Assembly: GCA_037074765.1 (NCBI GenBank)
Contig: JBAMDO010000573.1
Span: forward strand, 372,001-436,000
Length of the DNA stretch: 64,000 bases
Origin: Mansonella perstans
Lineage: Eukaryota > Nematoda > Chromadorea > Rhabditida > Onchocercidae
Reading direction: 5' to 3'
A program made the translations under genes and the position numbers. The notes under the pieces are model-generated. The model was not told the origin of the DNA, searched no databases, and saw only the letters and a list, made by a program, of their open reading frames with translations. Positions 61,312 to 64,000 of this stretch are shown piece after piece. The number at the start of each line of letters is the position of its first letter. Within the stretch, counting starts at the first letter, position 1.

Positions 61312-62031
61312 AAACTGGAAAAACTGGAAAATTAAAATTGGAAAACTGACTTTTTATTCTTAAACCATCTAAGATTTACAAATAATACTTTGCATGTAGA
61401 ACAGTTTATCGCCATTCGATAAATCAGGCAAGACTGCAATTGTGTACTCCAACGAAGTAACTTACAGACAAGAAATTAGAGAGTAAACGAAAATATCCCA
61501 AATAGTTCATGAATACATAATCGTAACTTAAAATACAAGTTTCTCGGAAGCATATTTCCCATATACAAGGTACAAGTTTAAAGTTCCCACATACTGTTTT
61601 TTTTTTTTTTTTTAAAAGCTACCTTAAGCATACAGGATGATGGTCATTTATGAGAAATAATGTTGAAGATTTAAATGAGCAGATGACAAATCGGCCCCCG
61701 TGTCATGATAAATTTTTTCGAAAAATTCGAGAAAAAAAAAGACAAAAACTTATGGAAATTGTAAGGATTCGGTGGTATCTTGCAAAGCTGACCTAACAAA
61801 CTCATTTATTAATTATTTCGAAATGAGCTAATCAATGTGGTCAGTCCACCTAACAACATATGGGTACTAAAAGTCTGAAACATGAAAAGGAATTTGTTAG
61901 ATCTCATCCGGCGAAGATCTGTGCTATTAAATAAGGCAAACTTTGAATTACCAGTAATTGCCTGAAATGTTTCAGGTATACCGCCAGTGTCCTCGTTTTT
62001 GCTTAAATTGTGAACATTTCTAATCACTGGG

Positions 62032-62055
62032 TATATATATATATATATATATATA
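62032..62055. repeat. TA dinucleotide run
   Basis: About 24 nt of alternating TA, a simple microsatellite. Confidence 0.9.
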
Positions 62056-64000
62056 CAGATATGCCTGGCATATGTATTATATGTATGAAAGCTAACCAGA
62101 CAGAAGGAACAGCACTTGAGGGATTGCTGTGAGGTAGGACAACGGAACTCATTCATCATGAACATTCATCGTTGTGCATTTCCATAGCATATTTTGTGAC
62201 TCGTGACAAAGAACTCAAATTTCGACGATTAAAAATTCTTCTGCTGCAAATAATAAAAAGCATAGAATTTTTTGCGATGGATTTTTAAACCTGTTTGAAT
62301 CTTTTCATAGATTAAACAGAAACAGAAATATCTAAATAAAGGAACTTTAACTCACTAAAAAGATTTCTTACCTTCATGAAGCAATTAATGTTTCAAGTAC
62401 TTTAATTGGAATCAACAACATAATGATTCGCATATCCAAAAATTCCGTGTTATCGTGCTACTGCAATTCCACCTATATATATCCAAACTAGATAGCTTTC
62501 ATTGCCTCCTTAAAGTCATCGGGAGGAAATCTCTTCTGATTTCCAGACTGATCTTCCTAATCAAAAATAAGCATCATAGTACTTTCTTTCAGCAAAGCAT
62601 CTCAGCTACATCTTCAGCTGTTCATTCTGATAGAGTGCAAGATTCTGATGACGATCAATGACTGCTGCAGCAGCTTGCTTTTAATTTATAAAACCAATGC
62701 TTTCAAATTATTCCGAAATATATTACATTTTCAAGCAGTTATGTATGTTGTGCAAAAATAATTGATCTATATTTCGACTATCATATTTCGAAGAGGGATT
62801 GGAAAAAAAATCTGTACTATGACAGAATTTTAACATCCTAATACTGTGTAAACTATTTCCTAGAACTTTGAGGAATTTCAAGATATCCGTAAAATCTTAA
62901 TTGATGGACATGTTTTAGCTTTACTTCACAAAATCGAATAAACTTTTACTTTTGTAGTGATCTCTCGGTTGCAAGGTCACAGTGATTTAATACTGCGTTT
63001 AAATGAATGTAAATATCTAATTGCAGGAACAAATAGCTATCTTCCAAAAATGTGTTATGACTGATAGAAAGATGGTAAAATGCAAAAATTATTCAATTGA
63101 TACTTAGGTAGTATGATAATTTGTACATATCAGATGAGAATGATAAAATAGTGAGATGATGGTGGTGAAGAATTGAACGACACCGACGACGAACGATCAA
63201 CGTCGATTCAGCAATTGACACTGAACTTGCAGAAGGAAAGTGAGTCACCAATGTAGAATAGAGACAAATAGATATGAACCAGCAAACATGCCCTTCTCTC
63301 TAGAGGACATGCTGGTTGAAAATGATGACAGTGTAGCTTCCTTCCTCTTGCATTCACAATGATGACACCTATACGAAAGTGCAGCAGCAGCTTCCTTCTC
63401 GTCGAAAAAAAAAAAAAAAAAAAAAAACAACATGTACCCGTTTAAAAACGTCCGTGTTATGCCCTTTTCCGTGATGATTTTACGTAATTTGTTCAATTCT
63501 TTGACAAATATCCGCAATTCTTTCTTATATTTCAATTTTAATATCTTAAATCTTGAAGAATTTGATAGAATTATAACCACTGACTAATTGCTAACATTAT
63601 GAAGAAAGTTCCAAAGTGAATTAGAAAGAGGAAACATTTTTTTTCATCTTCTTCTCTTCCTTTATTTTAAAAAAAAAAGAGAACAAATAGTTGAGAAAAG
63701 GAATGATGAAGTCACCCTGAAAAGGGTTGAAAGTTTTAGTGCACTTCGGGTATATGTGCATATATTGCCTTCTTACTTTTGCTATATGTACCCTTCAAGT
63801 CTGCCTTTTTATCATAGCTTTCGTACTTGTCACTTAGTTTCTCTTCATCCCGCCTCCCGCAAAAGTGTACATTTATTAGGATGCAGTCAGGCATGTATTT
63901 ATTGCCAGCAGACAGACATATATCATCAGCAGGTGAAAGAAGAAGCAAATACTATATCGATTACAGGGAGAGAAATGGAACGTTCAGGAAATCCGGAACG

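Larger units (their letters stand above)
53568..64000. other. Gene-poor right end
   Basis: About 10.4 kb without a confidently recognised gene. A possible lin-31 polyadenylation signal (GATAATAAATGG) is near 54386. The region holds two hairpins (59982-60022 and 61273-61311), TA dinucleotide runs (60224-60242 and 62033-62055), a T run (61600-61613) and an A run (63406-63428). It also holds a possible transposase fragment (57237-57359). Two short acidic coding-like patches end at 62661 and about 63256. They could be exons of an unrecognised gene. Confidence 0.45.

Overview
The window looks like chromosomal DNA of a parasitic nematode, most likely a filarial or other clade III worm (inferred; no marker fixes the species). 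It is AT-rich. Its genes are split into many short exons joined at GT...TTTTCAG introns, and the proteins include the nematode vulval-fate forkhead factor LIN-31. Three copies of the nematode SL1 spliced leader also occur here. No bacterial, viral or Wolbachia-like gene was seen.

Layout: (1) 1-641, the 3' part of a C2H2 zinc-finger gene. (2) 5823-8062 (+), a five-exon heparan sulfate 3-O-sulfotransferase. (3) 9313-10235, a probable Ly6/uPAR-type pseudogene on the minus strand, preceded on the same strand by a tandem array of three SL1 sequences. This array is the oddest thing in the window. (4) 14168-44359, a co-oriented block of five plus-strand genes: THOC1 (THO mRNA-export complex), PIGA (first step of GPI-anchor synthesis), a CIP2A-like armadillo/coiled-coil protein, a TTBK/CK1-family kinase and MTR4 (nuclear exosome RNA helicase). 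(5) 50324-53567 (+), lin-31 (FoxB). (6) Long gene-poor stretches (642-5800, 10236-14160, 44360-50323 and 53568-64000) with tandem repeats, hairpins and one possible DNA-transposase fragment.

THOC1 and MTR4 act at successive points of nuclear mRNA life (packaging and export versus exosome decay). The other members of the block have no obvious shared pathway. The spacing of about 1-1.9 kb between them is wide for a classical nematode operon. Likely trans-splice acceptors lie just 5' of the thoc-1, CIP2A-like, mtr-4 and 3-O-sulfotransferase start codons.

Exon boundaries were read by hand from phase, GT/AG sites and remembered family alignments. Junctions that would not resolve cleanly (PIGA start, one THOC1 donor, one CIP2A exon) are flagged rather than smoothed over.
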